Assembly: GCA_028274465.1 (NCBI GenBank)
Contig: CM051455.1
Location: 100,190,942 to 100,254,941 of the forward strand
Source: Plantago ovata
Taxonomy: Eukaryota; Streptophyta; Magnoliopsida; Lamiales; Plantaginaceae
Direction of reading: 5' to 3'
Length of the DNA stretch: 64,000 nt
Shown in pieces: positions 9,353-20,100 of the stretch. Numbering within the stretch: position 1 is the first letter of the stretch; every line of letters begins with the position of its first letter. The notes under the pieces were generated by a model. It saw nothing but the letters and a program-made list of their open reading frames with translations. It was not told the origin of the DNA and made no database searches. The translations under genes and the position numbers were made by a program.

Positions 9353-10705
9353 ATGATGTCCATGCACGTTCGCATGACACCCCAATTCTCGCAGGTGAGG
9401 AGAGGATCTTCCGTATACCTGGAAGATGAGTTAAGGAGGTACGAGGTGACGGAGTCCATGGTGAGGTACTTACCAAGGTACGAAGATGGAGTAGGGATAG
9501 ACCCATGGAGTTTCATTCGATCCTACGAGGAGGAAATAGAAAGAATTCCAGTAGACGGGTTTACTAAGGACCAATTGTGGAGGAAATTATTTTCTTTTAC
9601 TCTTGGGTATGAACCGAGGCGTTGGATTGCTAGGTTAGAACCAGGATCGCTAAAAACTTGGGGCCAAGTAGTAGAGGAGTTCTTGGCGCGGTTCATGCCT
9701 TATCATGAGACAATTGCCTTACGTGATAGGATCCAATATTTCGAGCAAGGAGAGTATGAGCAGTTTTGTGACGCCTACGAACGTTTTGAGCTGTATAAAC
9801 GTGAGTGCCCCCATCACCGTTTCGAAGATGGGGAGTTGATTTGGTGCGTCGTTGGTGGACTTCGTGAAGAGGAACGACTTAGAGTGGATAGGTTGAGCGG
9901 CGGTCTGGGAGAATGTACGGTCGTCGAGGCAGAAGAAGTCCTCCGTATGTACGCCAGAGGTTCAACACAATCTGATGAGGTCATACCAATTCACATCACC
10001 GGAAAGGAAGTAGATCGAGGTGAAGCAGGAAGCTCATCCGAGGAGTATTTTGAAGTCGAAGAAATCAGTGAGGAAGATGAAATTGCACATGCAGAGCAAG
10101 TTGAAGATGACCTTCGTATGGCAAAAGTTGTTGAAGAAGTTGAAGTAACTGAGCATCTTACGGAAAAATTCAGCTTGTTAAAATGTGCGGAGGTAGAAGA
10201 GGTTTGAAAACTTGAAGAGGAGGAAGGATTGGAAGACGACGCCCCCCTGGAGGTGGGGGGCGGTTCGCCCAGCATGGGGGGCGAACCGCCTCCCATGACC
10301 AGTGAGCTGGGGGGCGGTTCTGGGGAGCTGGACGACCCCAGCTCCCCTGTTTCTTTACTCGTAGACATTCACATCAATCCAAAGCCACTTCCTTCCGTTA
10401 CTACTGAGGTTCTTGAGTACAAAGAGGTGAATCTACTCCTCCGAAGTGGAAAGCTTGACAAGCAGGATACACAGGAGTCACCACTAAACAAGCACCTCGA
10501 TGAAGTCAAAGTGAATGTCCTCCCATTGATGAAGTCTTTATTGGATATGCCTGCAAAGCAAACTAGTCCATTCACCATGGTGAGATCTTTGAAGCTTCCT
10601 AGGTCTCTTTGCTACATCGGACCAAGAGAATGGCGGCCACCGTGGGGAGGAACTCTTGAGTACATTCTTGAATACTCAGCCGACCGAGGCCAAACCGTTC
10701 GGTAA
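9353..10705 (+). pseudogene. Gyp-1 gag polyprotein with one in-frame stop
   Basis: Single frame of about 450 codons interrupted once by TGA at 10205-10207. The first part carries the plant retrotransposon gag (capsid) domain: the PWSFIRSYEEEI segment, the RRWIARLEPGSLKTW motif, EEFLARFMPYHET, and the ERFELYKRECPHH segment. A very acidic Glu/Asp-rich tail follows, then after the TGA a Gly/Pro-rich stretch encoded by the same GGCGG-TTCGCC motif found in the LTR, and a Lys/Leu-rich C-terminus. No zinc knuckle or protease is seen. The frame is open upstream to TTG at 9323, which aligns with the ATG of Gyp-2 gag, so the ancestral start may have mutated. The first ATG left is 9353. The product would assemble virus-like particles. 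Confidence 0.85.
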
Positions 10706-11231
10706 CATCTAGTATCACTTTTTATTTACTCATTCTCTTTTGCTAGGGACTAGCTTAAGTTTCATGAGGGGGATGGGATGTGAACCATGATGTTAAGTAT
10801 TGTTTGGCTTTGTGATGTTGAGTATGGTATCTTATTTTTTGCATTTGCATGTTTACTGCTTTCCTAGGATAGTCTTGCATGTTTTATATGGAGTTATTGC
10901 CGAATTTTTTGAATGGAGTTATTGGGTAGATTAACTAACTATGCTATTAATCATATGCTTCATCTCTATGAATTTGTTTGAGGTTTTTCTCGCTTGGCTT
11001 GTCACATTTATGTATTGCACTTAGTTAAGCTTGGTAGTCTCGACATCACTTAGTGGTGTTTTCGCTACTGCGGTTCACGAAGGCCTTTATAATAGGATGA
11101 TGCATGTTAGGGTCTTATGGTTGTTTTCCAGAGTAATTATGTACCTAAGAGGCAACAAGTCTTCACCATGCTTTGAGATTGCTAAATGCCTAGGAAGGAG
11201 GTAGTGTGAGGTTGTGTGATCCTTTGTTTAT

Positions 11232-11253
11232 AACCTATTCTTTCGAATAGGTT
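11232..11253 (+). other. Conserved hairpin 1, Gyp-1
   Basis: Perfect 9-nt arms AACCTATTC and GAATAGGTT around a TTTC loop, followed by TGGGGAGGGGG. Counterparts are at 24116-24137 in Gyp-2 and 29319-29340 in Gyp-3. Confidence 0.7.
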
Positions 11254-11345
11254 TGGGGAGGGGGTTACACCATCGTAGACTTGTTTTTCGTTTTTCATTT
11301 CTGTGATGTGAGTTTATTTTTCCTTTTCCATAAATTTTGTACTCC

Positions 11346-11367
11346 AACCTATTCTTTCGAATAGGTT
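11346..11367 (+). other. Conserved hairpin 2, Gyp-1
   Basis: Same 9-nt arms and TTTC loop as hairpin 1, 114 bp downstream, followed by TGGGGAAG. Counterparts are at 24228-24249 in Gyp-2 and 29205-29226 in Gyp-3. Confidence 0.7.
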
Positions 11368-12172
11368 TGGGGAAGTCGTTGTGAGTCATTTTGTTTCTGT
11401 GTTTGTAATGCTACTGCTGGCTAAAAAAAAAAATCGAAAAAAATGAAAGAAAAATTCCAGGAAAAAAGAAAAAGAAAAGAAAAAAAAAGAAACTGGAAAG
11501 AAAAAAAAGAAAAAAAGAAAAGACCCCAAAAAAGCAAAGAAGGGTCCAAACAAGAAAGCCAAATAGCAGTTTAGCAAAGTGTTGTGTCTCATTTTCCAAT
11601 TCTTGTAATGTTCGTAACCGTGTTGTAATTTTTTATTTTTTGTCTTTTGTTTTTGAGTGTCATCTGTTCTAGACCACCCTCGTCCTGCCATTCAGGAAGT
11701 GGTGAATAGCTTAAGACTTTACTTGAGAGATGGGTAGAATAGGGGAATGTTATCTTTTATAGGGAACCCTCCTTCGTTTGATGAGAGCCAGTACTGGTTC
11801 GACCTCTTTGAGGGAAAGTCTTAAACTTCGTGAACAACAATAAGTCCTCAGTTTCATGGGCACGGGACAACCATTCGTATCTTAGCATGCTTCATTACGT
11901 CGTCACTGACTAGGTCCAGGTAGAGAATGTTAAGAGAGACTATCTTGTCTTGACATAAGTGCTTATGTGGATGTGTATGAGTCAATCGAGGTATTCTTCA
12001 ACCTATATTCATGCTTTGATTTATATGGTTTTGGTTCATATGTTTTTTGATAGATTCAGTAGATTAGTTCATTTTATTTGGCATGAGACTCCATTTTGTG
12101 TCTTGCATTGTTTTTTGCATTAGAGTCTAGCTTAGTTGCTTGAGGACAAGCAAAGGTTCGGTTTGGGGAATT

Positions 12173-13408
12173 TGATGAATGTGTATTTTACACTTTCATT
12201 TAGGTCTTTTTCCCCTATTTTAGCTATCCTCTATGTTAATTTAGCTATATTTTAGTTCATTTTATTAGAATTGTGTCACGTTTCCCTTTAGTTTTTATTT
12301 TACAGGTTTTGGTTGAAAAACGAGGATTTCAGGGCAATTATATTAAAGTTGACAAGGAATTGGTGTTCCAGAAGCCTATTTAGAGTATCTGAAGGTTTCC
12401 GGATAGGATTTGGAGTCTAGGGGTCGAATCTGGAGGTTAGAAGGCCACTAGAAGTCAGAAACCGAGTCCGAAAAGGGGAAGAAATCCAAAAACGCATCCC
12501 GAAAAAAGCTCTCGGGCGAATCGCCCGGCACGTGGGGCGAATCGCCCCACACCAGGCGAGTCGCCCGGTGTGTGGGGCCCTTCGCCCCACACAAATTCGA
12601 AGCCTATATATAGTTGCTCAGTTTTTCTCCGAAATTCATACTTTTCCAGACCTATTCTCTCACCTTTCTCTGTAGTTTTAGGTAGGAACTTCCCAGAGCC
12701 TGTTCTGGGGGTTCGTAGCTTAGGAGATACTTTTTCATAGCAGTTTGGAGCTTGTAAGATCGCGATTCTTCGGAGACTGACAACCTTCGGTAACATTGGA
12801 TCTTACAGTTTTTCTACTTATGTTTATATATCTTTCAACATGTTTTCTTCTATGATTTCTGTTGATTGCATGACAACTATGAGTAGCTAAATTTATCATT
12901 GGTGATAGTATGTGAATTCTTAGCGAAGGGTTGATAATTATGCTAATGGCTATATCGCGCATTATACTCCGTGTTATTGCTTTATTTCTTTAGACTAGCA
13001 TATCTATATCTTCGTAGTGTTGAATAATTACGGAACACAATTGGACAATTTAATAGTCTTTTGACCTATCTATTTATCTTCGTAGTGCTTGATAATTACA
13101 ACCGGACAATTTATTGATCAAAGTTCTCCATGCAAAACCGAGGAATTTACGCATGATTATTAACCCGTTATGCTTTGAAGGACCATACTATCACCAATCT
13201 CCATTATCTGTTAGAAAAACCTTTGCTATATCGTCTGCTGTTTTTATATTCTAAATTAGATTTGATAAAGCTAGTTATAGTCCTTAGAGATCGACAGTCG
13301 AGGTTATTCTACTGCTACACTACGGTTTTCGTTGTAGTTGTGAATTGCCTTTGGCTAAATAACAAATTTAATTGCTTGATGCGGAACTGACAATCCCGCA
13401 TTTCATCA
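12173..13408 (+). repeat. Gyp-1 3' LTR
   Basis: 1,236-bp LTR matching the 5' copy. The palindrome array is at 12513-12592 and the TATA box at 12605-12614. It is 15 bp shorter than the 5' LTR; part of this is a small deletion beside the array (around 12495-12505). Confidence 0.93.
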
Positions 13409-13413
13409 GCATC

Positions 13414-13630
13414 CTCATGATGCTTATCACACTTTGCCTTGTTAGCTTGATTCCAAATCAGCAACTTGATCGGCAGTCTGATTCTCGGGACACACAGGAT
13501 TAGCCTCGTCCAAGACGTACTCAATCCTTTCATACCTCAGCACCAAACGTATATTTCTGATCCAATCTAGGAAGTTTGGTGCGGTCAAAATTTGCTTCTC
13601 TAAGACAGCACGGAGCGAGATACTCGCCAT
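13414..13630 (-). pseudogene. Cop-L gag, N-terminal fragment
   Basis: The start of Cop-L gag, with ATG at 13630 on the minus strand. It reads MASISLRAVLEKQ and then NFLDWIRNIRLVLRYERIEYVLDE, the standard N-terminal helix region of plant copia gag proteins. A one-base shift near 13450 moves the frame into the NQANKAKCDKHHEDADE continuation. At 13414 the ORF is cut by Gyp-1 and its target duplication, and it resumes at 7813. The gag protein would form the retrotransposon particle. The long leader 13631-15041 and the primer site lie upstream. Confidence 0.85.
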
Positions 13631-15041
13631 TTCGGTTTTCCAGGAGAAATAATATAGAACGAAAATAATAAATCAACTATTGAAATAATATTTCTAAATA
13701 CACAGTCAACATAACTAAACAACAAGGTCCTTTAGCTGTTTAGCTCCCACTATTTTCACATATGCTTGCCCCCAAAACAAACATACGGGTAATGTCCAAC
13801 AAGTTACCGTAGTGGCCAAGATCCAAATCCATACTATGCTATACTCCAACGGGGGCTGGTCGCACAGCATAATATGACCGGTAGGACTATCCAATTGCGT
13901 CACGCAACTCTTGGTTGTTAAATCTAATTTAACCCGATGCTCTACATATTGTACCTATCGAGGTCGCTAGATACAATATGCAGTAAGTTATAACCATAGG
14001 CTTACTCTAATCTGACGATCACAGCGAGTCTGTAAGACGAGGTCGCCAATACAAGAAAACGCAATGAAAGTTCAGAATTAAAGCACCCTATGGAAAGCAT
14101 CTCAGAAATACATACATATATATATTTCTGTACTTATATTGGTTGGGGCTTGTCGCTTGAGGGTTGTTATCAGTCATCTACAAACAAATAAGGGTGCCGC
14201 CTACCCATCATGCATGAGCGGTCTACACGTAATAGATGCCGCCTATCCATTCTAGTTCTAAACGCGGTCAAGCACATAATGGGTGCCGCCTACCCATACA
14301 TAAAATATGCGGTCCGACATATAAGAGGGCGCCGCCTACCCTCGCATGCATAGCGGTCGAACGGAAAGTAAAATACGTGGTATTTAAACATGCATTGTCA
14401 AACAATAGCATATCGAGCAAACAAACAAGTAGTAACCTATGTGGATGCCAAATGACTTCATAATTTCATTATGAAAATTATAATCCCATAATTATAATCT
14501 CTATGAAATAATTGAAAATTTGGACTAGATTGAAAAATCGAAAATTCTATTGACCAAGTAGCAATTTTTGAAAACCCGAAGGACTTAATTGTAATTTTTG
14601 AAACCTTAGAGGTGTTAAATCTAAAATTCAAAAGTAGAAGGACTAATTTGCAATAAACAATAAATTGATAAATTACAAATAAGCCCTTTAACTTTATACT
14701 AATTAAATTTAACCCCTCTATTTAAAAGCAATTACAATTAAATCATATTTATATTCCAAATATAAAATTCAATCCTCAAAATTTTCAAAAATTCGATTTT
14801 GGGTCCAACCCGAAAAAATATATATATATTAAAAATATGGGACGGGTCCCGTCCCCTATCGTGACTGCGGCCCGGTCAATATATATAATATTTTAAAATT
14901 TTTTTTTTTTGAAAAATATAAATTCTAAATTTATAATAAAAAACAAAACTTTTGAAAATCGAATTAATCATAGAATCAATTGCATCCACATAAACTACAA
15001 AAGCATACAATACATATATGTATATACGTAATCAATTAACC
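13631..15041 (-). other. Cop-L untranslated leader
   Basis: About 1.4 kb between the primer site and gag with no credible ORF. It is AT-rich toward the primer site and holds a four-copy GC-rich repeat in the middle. The ORFs at 13715-13903 and 14236-14463 are accidental; the latter spans the repeats. Confidence 0.65.
14194..14360. repeat. Four-copy GCCGCCTACCCA / GCGGTC repeat in Cop-L leader
   Basis: GTGCCGCCTACCCA-like cores at 14194-14207, 14235-14249, 14283-14296 and 14329-14341, each followed after 10-20 bp by GCGGTC. Spacing is about 41-48 bp. The cores and GCGG are partly complementary, so each unit could fold locally. It may act as a leader RNA element. Confidence 0.7.
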
Positions 15042-15055
15042 TGGCTCTGATACCA
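15042..15055 (-). other. Cop-L primer binding site
   Basis: TGGTATCAGAGCCA on the minus strand beside the 5' LTR, complementary to the 3' end of initiator tRNA-Met, the usual copia primer. Confidence 0.88.
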
Positions 15056-15056
15056 C

Positions 15057-17158
15057 TGTAAGAAAATACGGTCAGAGTTACCCCTAGGGTACGCAGCGGA
15101 ATTTTAATTTTTTTTTAACATGCAGGTTAATTGATTATGTATATGTCGTATATATTTAAACACGTCAATTAGAAGACTAACCTTACTTCCAAAGCAAGCA
15201 CAACTTCCAAGTCTTCGTAATAATCCGGTGTATCTTCTCCTTCGTCGAAGTCGAAGATATCTGCAATACTTTTATTATCTGCAAGACAATAAAAGTTAGT
15301 TTCCAGCTCCTAGAACCTCAACTTTGGTATCCACAGATGAACAGCCTATCAGAAAGAATGCTAGGATATTCTTTGTGTGGCCAAGAAGATGGGGCGGCGA
15401 TTCCTCCGGTAGGTGGCGCGCGCGTGGCTTAGGTGAGGTGGGGGGAGAGCTTTTGTTTTCTCTAAGAAAGGTAGAATAATTCTCTAAGAATTTGATTCTT
15501 GAACTGTGTGAAAATCTATGTCAAAAGCTCTCTAATAGTCTACTATATATAGTAGTCAATAGAAGCCTAAAGCATAAGCAATTAGACTTCATAAAGGAAT
15601 AAGAATCTAATTCTTATCGCACTAGGAAACCAATTTCAAGTCTAGATTCATTCCCAATAAAATTAAAACTCAATCAGGAAAATCAAACTTATCCTTTAGA
15701 CTTCTAATAGAGGAAGGAGTCGAACTCCTTCCCCTACTCCGACTTGCGCGCGCGCATCCTAAGGGTGATAGGTGGGTCCCGATTTCGGGACCCGCTTATA
15801 GTTCTAAGGCAATTCGAACTCCAAGTAGATTTTGCCCATGTGCATATGTTAATTCTAAATTAACATATCCTTTCAAATCAAACCTCTATTATATTTCTAA
15901 AATATAATCTTTAATTGTATTTACATAAAATACAATTAATTAGCCAATTCAATTAATAATTCCAAATCATTAATTGAGCCACAAAATATTATAATTAATT
16001 CCAAATCAATTATAATCCATCAATTACAATTAATTCCAAATTAATTGCGATTCCATCTTCAAGGATATTCGGATAAGCTGAATCACCACATAGTGTGACC
16101 CATAGGGCCTCATTGTATTAAGCAAGTCCTAGACTAGGCAAAATGGAATTCCTAGACAGTTCCATTTGCAATATTAATACATGAGGACGTTTGAGAGGTT
16201 TCTCAAAGCAAACCCTTTCGTTGCGAAGTCTGTTGCGCTCAACGCGGCAATGGTAACGTCCCGTCATCTGACTTGCTCGAATGCATCTAGGATCGATGAA
16301 GTGTCTATCCTAATAATACATCCACTGGCGTCTTCAGTGAGTTGCATGGTGAATCCAATATTTATTATGACCATCATAATAATATTGATACGCTGGCCAG
16401 CGGTTTACCAATCACAACTATGAACGACTATGAGCAGTGCTCTCTTGTGCTACACGTGAGAGATGAATCCTTCACAGAATCACTTATCATCCCCATTTGT
16501 ATGTAGCCATAATCCTGGATCGTGTTTTATGTCAACTGCTTATTCAGAGCTGACATCGACGGGTCCACCAAGGATATGGGGCAACAAATGTGATGATAAA
16601 GTCCTGTAAGTCCAAAGGACGACTGGTATCACTTCGACAACTTACCGGTTCCAACAGACACTTCGGTGTAGAGTATACATCGATGGGAGTGTCTGGTGGG
16701 TACTTCCATTGTTCGGTAATCGCCCATCGAACAACTATGCGCAGTTATGGGAACGTTTCTTGATTGTCCAACAATCCGTTCCGTGGCCGTGGGATCGGCT
16801 CACACTTGCTCCAACAAGTATAACCTCCACGCATACTAGTCTCAGCTGGTTCATTCAGACCCCTACATCCGAGATGAACCTCGACTAGGGAGAGTTTGGG
16901 ATAGATGATAACTCACATAGCTCCCACTATCTGTGTGATCGGTCATCTATCCGAGGGGGCATGTTTAATATCAATACAGACAGGAATAGAGATATGACAT
17001 GCTGCATGCCTGGTGTAATATAAATATGAAAGCGATACTCAATAGTCAAACAACAAACATATATTATATTACGTTGACCTGTGTAATAGTACATATATAC
17101 CCTCTATAAGGGCTGCATGCCCTTAATAAGGACTGTCTCTAGGACAGATACACTATCA
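15057..17158 (-). repeat. Cop-L 5' LTR
   Basis: 2,102-bp LTR paired with 2449-4587. The palindromic TATA region CTACTATATATAGTAG is at 15540-15555. It has one fewer 35-bp unit and a shorter GC dinucleotide tract than its partner. The ORF at 16181-16423 is LTR sequence. Confidence 0.92.
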
Positions 17159-17163
17159 CAGAG

Positions 17164-20100
17164 AAGATCTTCTTCTTGATCCTTAGTAGTGAGATAGAAA
17201 TATTCATAAGGAATCAATCCATATTTCTTCTTTGACTTCTTGGTTATAGGGTCAGAGTAATAGGCAACATCAATTGGTTTAATCAGTTCAGGTTCTTGTT
17301 TTACATTCTTGCCAATTGAAGTTCTTCTTACCAAGACTTCCAGATTCAGCCATCTCCCAGCTATGTTTCTTGGGAAGGGAGGAGGATCCCTTCTTTTCTT
17401 TTCACCTTCAATTCAATCCAAGTGTACATTTGATTCGATACAGCTGTTGGAAAGAAATCATTTACAAATAAGTCTTCCAGCTTTAAGATCCAACAACCAT
17501 GAACATTTCTGATCACATTTTGAGTAGTTTCCTCATTGCTGGTCTTTGTGTATTCAATGCCGGAGCCAATGGCAATGCTGGCAAACCTCTTTTCTTCCTG
17601 TCTTTGCCTTCTTCTTCTTGACTTTGCATTTTCTTGATCTCTTGCTGAAGATCTTGAGTCAGAAGAGAAATGTTTTGAATGGCCAGACTGAGTTACGGCT
17701 GTAATTGGTCTAGCTCTTATAGCTTGATCTATTGTCTGATTGTCATCATCATCATCATCTTCATTCAGATCTTGATGACTTTCAGTGTGACAGTATTCAT
17801 GAGTTTCAGCAGAAGTTTTTCTCTTTTTCGGATTTGCTGAGTTCAACTCAGAATCTGCTTCAGCTTGTCTTTTAGAACTTTGCTCTCTTTCAGCAAGAGG
17901 TTCTATTGTCAGTGGCGCTTCAGCAGGGGTTTTCTTTCTTGAAAATTTATTTTGCTTATCTTCCCCCTTAGACATGGATTGCATCATTGGAGTAATGTGC
18001 AGAGAAAAGAACTCATTGCAATTTTCAGCAAGAGTACTTAGGCTATTGTACTTCATCATAATTGTCTGCTGATCAGAGGTCAGCTTTGACAATTCTTGAT
18101 TGATACTCACCAAGTTCTCCTCATGTCTGCGCTCATTTTCGACTTTGTCTTCAATGAAAGTCTGAGCCTTTTTCAATGCAGACTTTGCTAGTTTGAGTGC
18201 TTGACTGACATCTTCTTCATAGCTTTTGTGGTGTAGACTTATGTCTTTCTGAGCTATGGTAAGAGAAGTAGTGCATTTCAGCACAGTAGCCAGTATTTTG
18301 CCGATGTCAAGCGGACTCTCAGCAAGCAGTGCATCATCTTCTGCTTTGCAGGCTTTGTGGACTTCCATCAGTGCCAAAATTCTTGGAGTAAAATCCTCCA
18401 CATGTAGAAACGGCACTACAGTTGGGGTCAAGGAATGAACTTTAAGCTCAGTAGCGAATTGATCATCTCTAGTCAGCAAATGGCTTCTTATATCATCTCC
18501 TACATCATGTTCATCATCAGGAGGAGGAATTGTGACCACAACGGGTTCACCTTTATTTGTTTGATCGTCTTCATTTGCTGAAAGATCTTCTTCGACATCA
18601 GATTCATCAAGGCTAGCAACCTTGGTTCCTAAATCTGTAGCTTCATTCCCTTTTGGTTGAGTGGTTGCTGATGGCAACGCTTCAGACTCAACAATTGGAG
18701 TTTCACTAGTAGTGACTTTTAATTGAGTAGTTGCTGAGGGCAACGTTTGATACTCAATAACTGGAGTTTCACCAGTAGTAAGTGGAAGGGAGGGGACTTC
18801 CTTAGGCTTCACTCCTGAAGATTGAGCAATATCTAGATTCTGTGTATGCCTTGCATGAATCTGTAGACTATTTTGAAGTGATCTTTGATAATCTTCATCC
18901 AATTCTTCATCATCAAGGTTTGAATCAGTGACCTTGGCATCGAGTAAAGATAACTCGGCATCAGAAAGCTTGCTTTTGCCTAGTTTCAAAGCAGCGCCCT
19001 TTCTGGCGTACTCTTCTTCAGTGTCAGCACCTTGTACAGGTGCTTGAGTACTTGTTTCAGCAGGAGCAGGATTGGATTCTTGTTGCTGACTTGGTGTTTG
19101 ATCAGCTTGCTGATTGTCATGATGTTCAGTCTCAGCAACTGTCAGTTTAAGTCCACCAGCATCAGGACTAGGACCTTGATTATCATCATTGTCATCCTTT
19201 TTGTCCTTAGAATCTTTTCCTTCATCATCACTGGGATCTTTAGGAATGTTCTCATCCTTTTCTTCTTCATCATCGTCCGTCAGTATAACCAACTTAAGAT
19301 GTTTGTATAAAGCAACACTCGTAACTTCCTCTTCTTCATTGATTTTGTGGGGATCAGCCACCACGGGTACAAAGGAACTCTTGAGCATCACAGCTTGTTC
19401 AGCTGGAGAGGCACTCTTAAATTTGGCTTTCATACTCTCTCTGATTAGACCAATCAGATTTGAACTCATAAGCTGAGAATATGTCAACTCTTCTGGAAGT
19501 ATTGAGTGCACAAACGTCTCGAGTTTCAGCAAAGAAAGTCTCTTTTTCTCGTTGGACAGATGAAGGTGAAGGTCAGAAAATTCCATCCTTCTGTACCTTT
19601 GCCAGTTGTTGACAGACTTAGCAACTCTAGTCAAGGTAGTTTTCTTGAAGTCTGAGTAAAGTTCTTCTGACCTTACTTTCGGATCTTCAGTGATGTGAAC
19701 CACTTCAGTGGTCTCCTTTTGAGCCTGAAAAAGAATAAAATTAAGTTCAGGAAAGTTTTGGAGAATAGTTTCTGATTCCAAAGCTGGAACATGATTTACC
19801 TGCTGAGATATCTCAGCAAGCTCATGTTGCACACTTGTTTGTGCTGGTACTATTTTCATTGCTTCAGGAGCTTGAGAAGCATCCTTGAATTGTTCATCCT
19901 GAAATAATTTAAAGTTAGATACAAGCACTAAGTTTTCAAACTTAGTTGAATTACCAAAAACTTTATCTACCTGCTGAGCAGGAGGTGTGGATTCTGGTGC
20001 AGAGGCTTCAACAACCTTCTGACTTGTATCTTGAGAAGTCTGTAAAGAAATCATTATATTAGCAAAAGAATGAGTTTCAGATAGTGAAGTTTTGCTTATG

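Larger units (their letters stand above)
10706..12172 (+). other. Gyp-1 conserved 3' non-coding region with polypurine tract
   Basis: About 1.47 kb without credible ORFs, yet recognisably conserved in Gyp-2 (about 23680-25029) and, inverted, in Gyp-3 (28400-29780). Shared blocks include TTTATGTATTGCACTTAGT, GGCCTTTATAATAGGATGAT, two hairpins, an A/G-rich tract (11418-11525) and GAGACTCCATTTTGTGTC. The tract GGTTCGGTTTGGGGAATT (12155-12172) directly before the LTR is the probable polypurine tract. Minus-strand ORFs at 11386-11691 are low-complexity translations of the A/G tract. Confidence 0.7.
7819..13408 (+). mobile_element. Gyp-1: gag-only Athila-like Ty3/gypsy element
   Basis: Complete 5,590-bp LTR element inserted in Cop-L gag, flanked by a perfect 5-bp duplication GCATC (7814-7818 and 13409-13413). 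Order: LTR, primer site, gag, long conserved non-coding region, polypurine tract, LTR. No protease, reverse transcriptase, RNase H or integrase is present in any frame. This is the layout of non-autonomous terminal-repeat retrotransposons with a GAG domain (TR-GAG). LTR ends are TGATGAATG...TTTCATCA. Confidence 0.92.
2449..17158 (-). mobile_element. Cop-L: Ty1/copia element with 2.1-kb LTRs
   Basis: Minus-strand copia element inserted in Sire-B ORF3. Flanking duplication: TAGAG (2444-2448) and CAGAG (17159-17163), one mismatch. The 5' LTR is at the right (17158-15057), with the tRNA-iMet primer site at 15055-15042; the 3' LTR is 4587-2449. Remaining internal coding parts are a gag N-terminus (13630-13414), gag C-terminus plus protease start (7813-6992) and the RNase H C-terminus (4960-4602). 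Integrase and reverse transcriptase are absent between 6992 and 4960, where two fused gypsy LTRs sit. Gyp-1 interrupts gag. The lineage within Ty1/copia is not certain; the long LTRs recall Angela/TAR types. Confidence 0.88.

Noticed and set aside
10205..10207. Programmed readthrough at the gag TGA as a firm call
   Set aside because: No known readthrough context in either element; reported only as a possibility.
11386..11691. Phe- or Lys-rich ORFs over A/G tracts (also 24219-24531, 28881-29235)
   Set aside because: Low-complexity translations of purine/pyrimidine tracts.
14194..14360. CRISPR-like or satellite array
   Set aside because: Only four degenerate units in a retrotransposon leader of a plant genome; no spacer logic.
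19032..19476. Plus-strand ORFs rich in Ser or Leu over Sire-B ORF3
   Set aside because: Antisense shadows of the acidic, low-complexity ORF3.
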